NCBI GenBank assembly: GCA_902476645.1
Contig: CABSEG010000106.1
Location: 1 to 5,825 of the forward strand
Source of the DNA: an uncultured Lachnospiraceae bacterium
Lineage (GTDB): Bacteria > Bacillota > Clostridia > Lachnospirales > Lachnospiraceae
DNA length: 5,825 bases
Reading direction: 5' to 3'
The notes under the pieces are model-generated. The model made no database searches and had not been told where the DNA came from. It saw nothing but the letters and a program-made list of their open reading frames with translations. Made by a program: the position numbers and the translations under genes. Position 1 is the first letter of the stretch, and each line of letters begins with the position of its first letter. Shown piece after piece: positions 5,644 to 5,825 of this stretch.

Positions 5644-5772
5644 ATGAAAACCAGGCTGATTATAGAGGGAAATGCAGTGTATGAAATTGATGAAGAATGT
5701 ATGGAGCGAAAGAAAAAAGAGAGGGAAGAACAGATACGTAAGAGAGAACAGAAAGAACAGAAAAGAAATTAG
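5644..5772 (+). CDS. Very small highly charged protein (42 residues), uncharacterised
   Basis: The product begins MKTRLIIEGNAVYEIDEECM and continues with a tail made almost only of Lys, Arg, Glu and Gln, predicted as one long charged helix. It has no hydrophobic membrane segment. The first half looks like two short beta strands (RLIIEGNAVYEI) followed by an acidic turn with one Cys (C19). Support for a real gene is good despite its size: AAGGAG at 5632-5637, six bases before the ATG; a well-formed promoter upstream; and a strong terminator that starts inside the stop codon. It is a complete monocistronic unit, not a fragment. I do not recognise the family. A small regulatory, RNA-associated or coat-associated protein are all possible, and none is shown by the sequence. 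Confidence 0.8.
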   Translation: MKTRLIIEGNAVYEIDEECMERKKKEREEQIRKREQKEQKRN

Positions 5773-5825
5773 GGGCTGTTGCAAAAGTAGATAGATAATC
5801 TACTGGAGCAACAGCTCCACTTTTT
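5772..5825 (+). terminator. Two-tier Rho-independent terminator of the 42-codon gene
   Basis: The outer arms GGGGCTGTTGC (5772-5782) and GCAACAGCTCC (5808-5818) pair over 11 bp with one G-T. Inside, after a 3x3 internal loop, AGTAGAT (5786-5792) pairs with ATCTACT (5798-5804) around a 5-nt loop. After AC the T run (5821-5825) reaches the window edge and may continue. The first base of the outer stem is the last base of the stop codon. The stem is longer than termination needs, so it could belong to a dispersed palindromic repeat that also works as a terminator. Confidence 0.85.

Noticed and set aside
5772..5825. An insertion sequence end
   Set aside because: The palindrome resembles some IS terminal repeats, but no transposase fragment or target duplication is visible, and its position directly after a gene with a T run fits a terminator better.

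Overview
The window looks like a chromosomal segment from a low-to-moderate GC Gram-positive anaerobe of the class Clostridia, most likely a Lachnospiraceae-type genome. This is an inference. It rests on strong AGGAG-type ribosome binding sites on nearly every gene, short intergenic gaps, Firmicutes-like sigma-A promoters, U-tailed hairpin terminators, and a rimO-pgsA-cinA block like those common in Firmicutes. Most of the window is housekeeping. No insertion sequence, CRISPR array, tRNA, rRNA or phage gene was seen.

Left end (1-620). The 3' part of a membrane protein gene of the DUF308/HdeD type runs in from outside the window and ends at 468. A strong U-tailed hairpin (474-520) follows it. 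A clear sigma-A promoter (563-591) then starts a new transcription unit.

Centre (621-4792). Four plus-strand genes lie head to tail with tiny gaps or a 4-base overlap: trpD (anthranilate phosphoribosyltransferase), rimO (methylthiolation of ribosomal protein S12), pgsA (phosphatidylglycerophosphate synthase) and cinA (NMN deamidase / nucleotide pyrophosphatase family). They read as one operon. The odd member is trpD, a tryptophan-pathway gene apart from any other trp gene in this window and without a leader long enough for a T-box or attenuator. Another departure is that recA does not follow cinA, as it does in Bacillus.

Right end (4793-5825). Two unrecognised minus-strand genes (144 and 91 codons) converge on cinA, separated from it by a shared hairpin. 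They are translationally coupled: the stop codon of the first is embedded in the Shine-Dalgarno sequence of the second. Facing away from them is a 42-codon plus-strand gene for a highly charged small protein, ended by a two-tier hairpin terminator. The 111-base gap between these divergent units carries the same octamer, CATATAGT, as a -10 element in both directions, with overlapping -35 regions. The minus-strand copy fits a mother-cell sporulation (sigma-E-like) promoter better than a sigma-A one. The plus-strand copy fits sigma-A well and also fits the sigma-K pattern.

The right-hand divergent cluster is the only part whose biology is not explained by known families, and is the best candidate for something undescribed. 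The evidence for a specific role, possibly in sporulation, is thin and comes only from promoter-like motifs.
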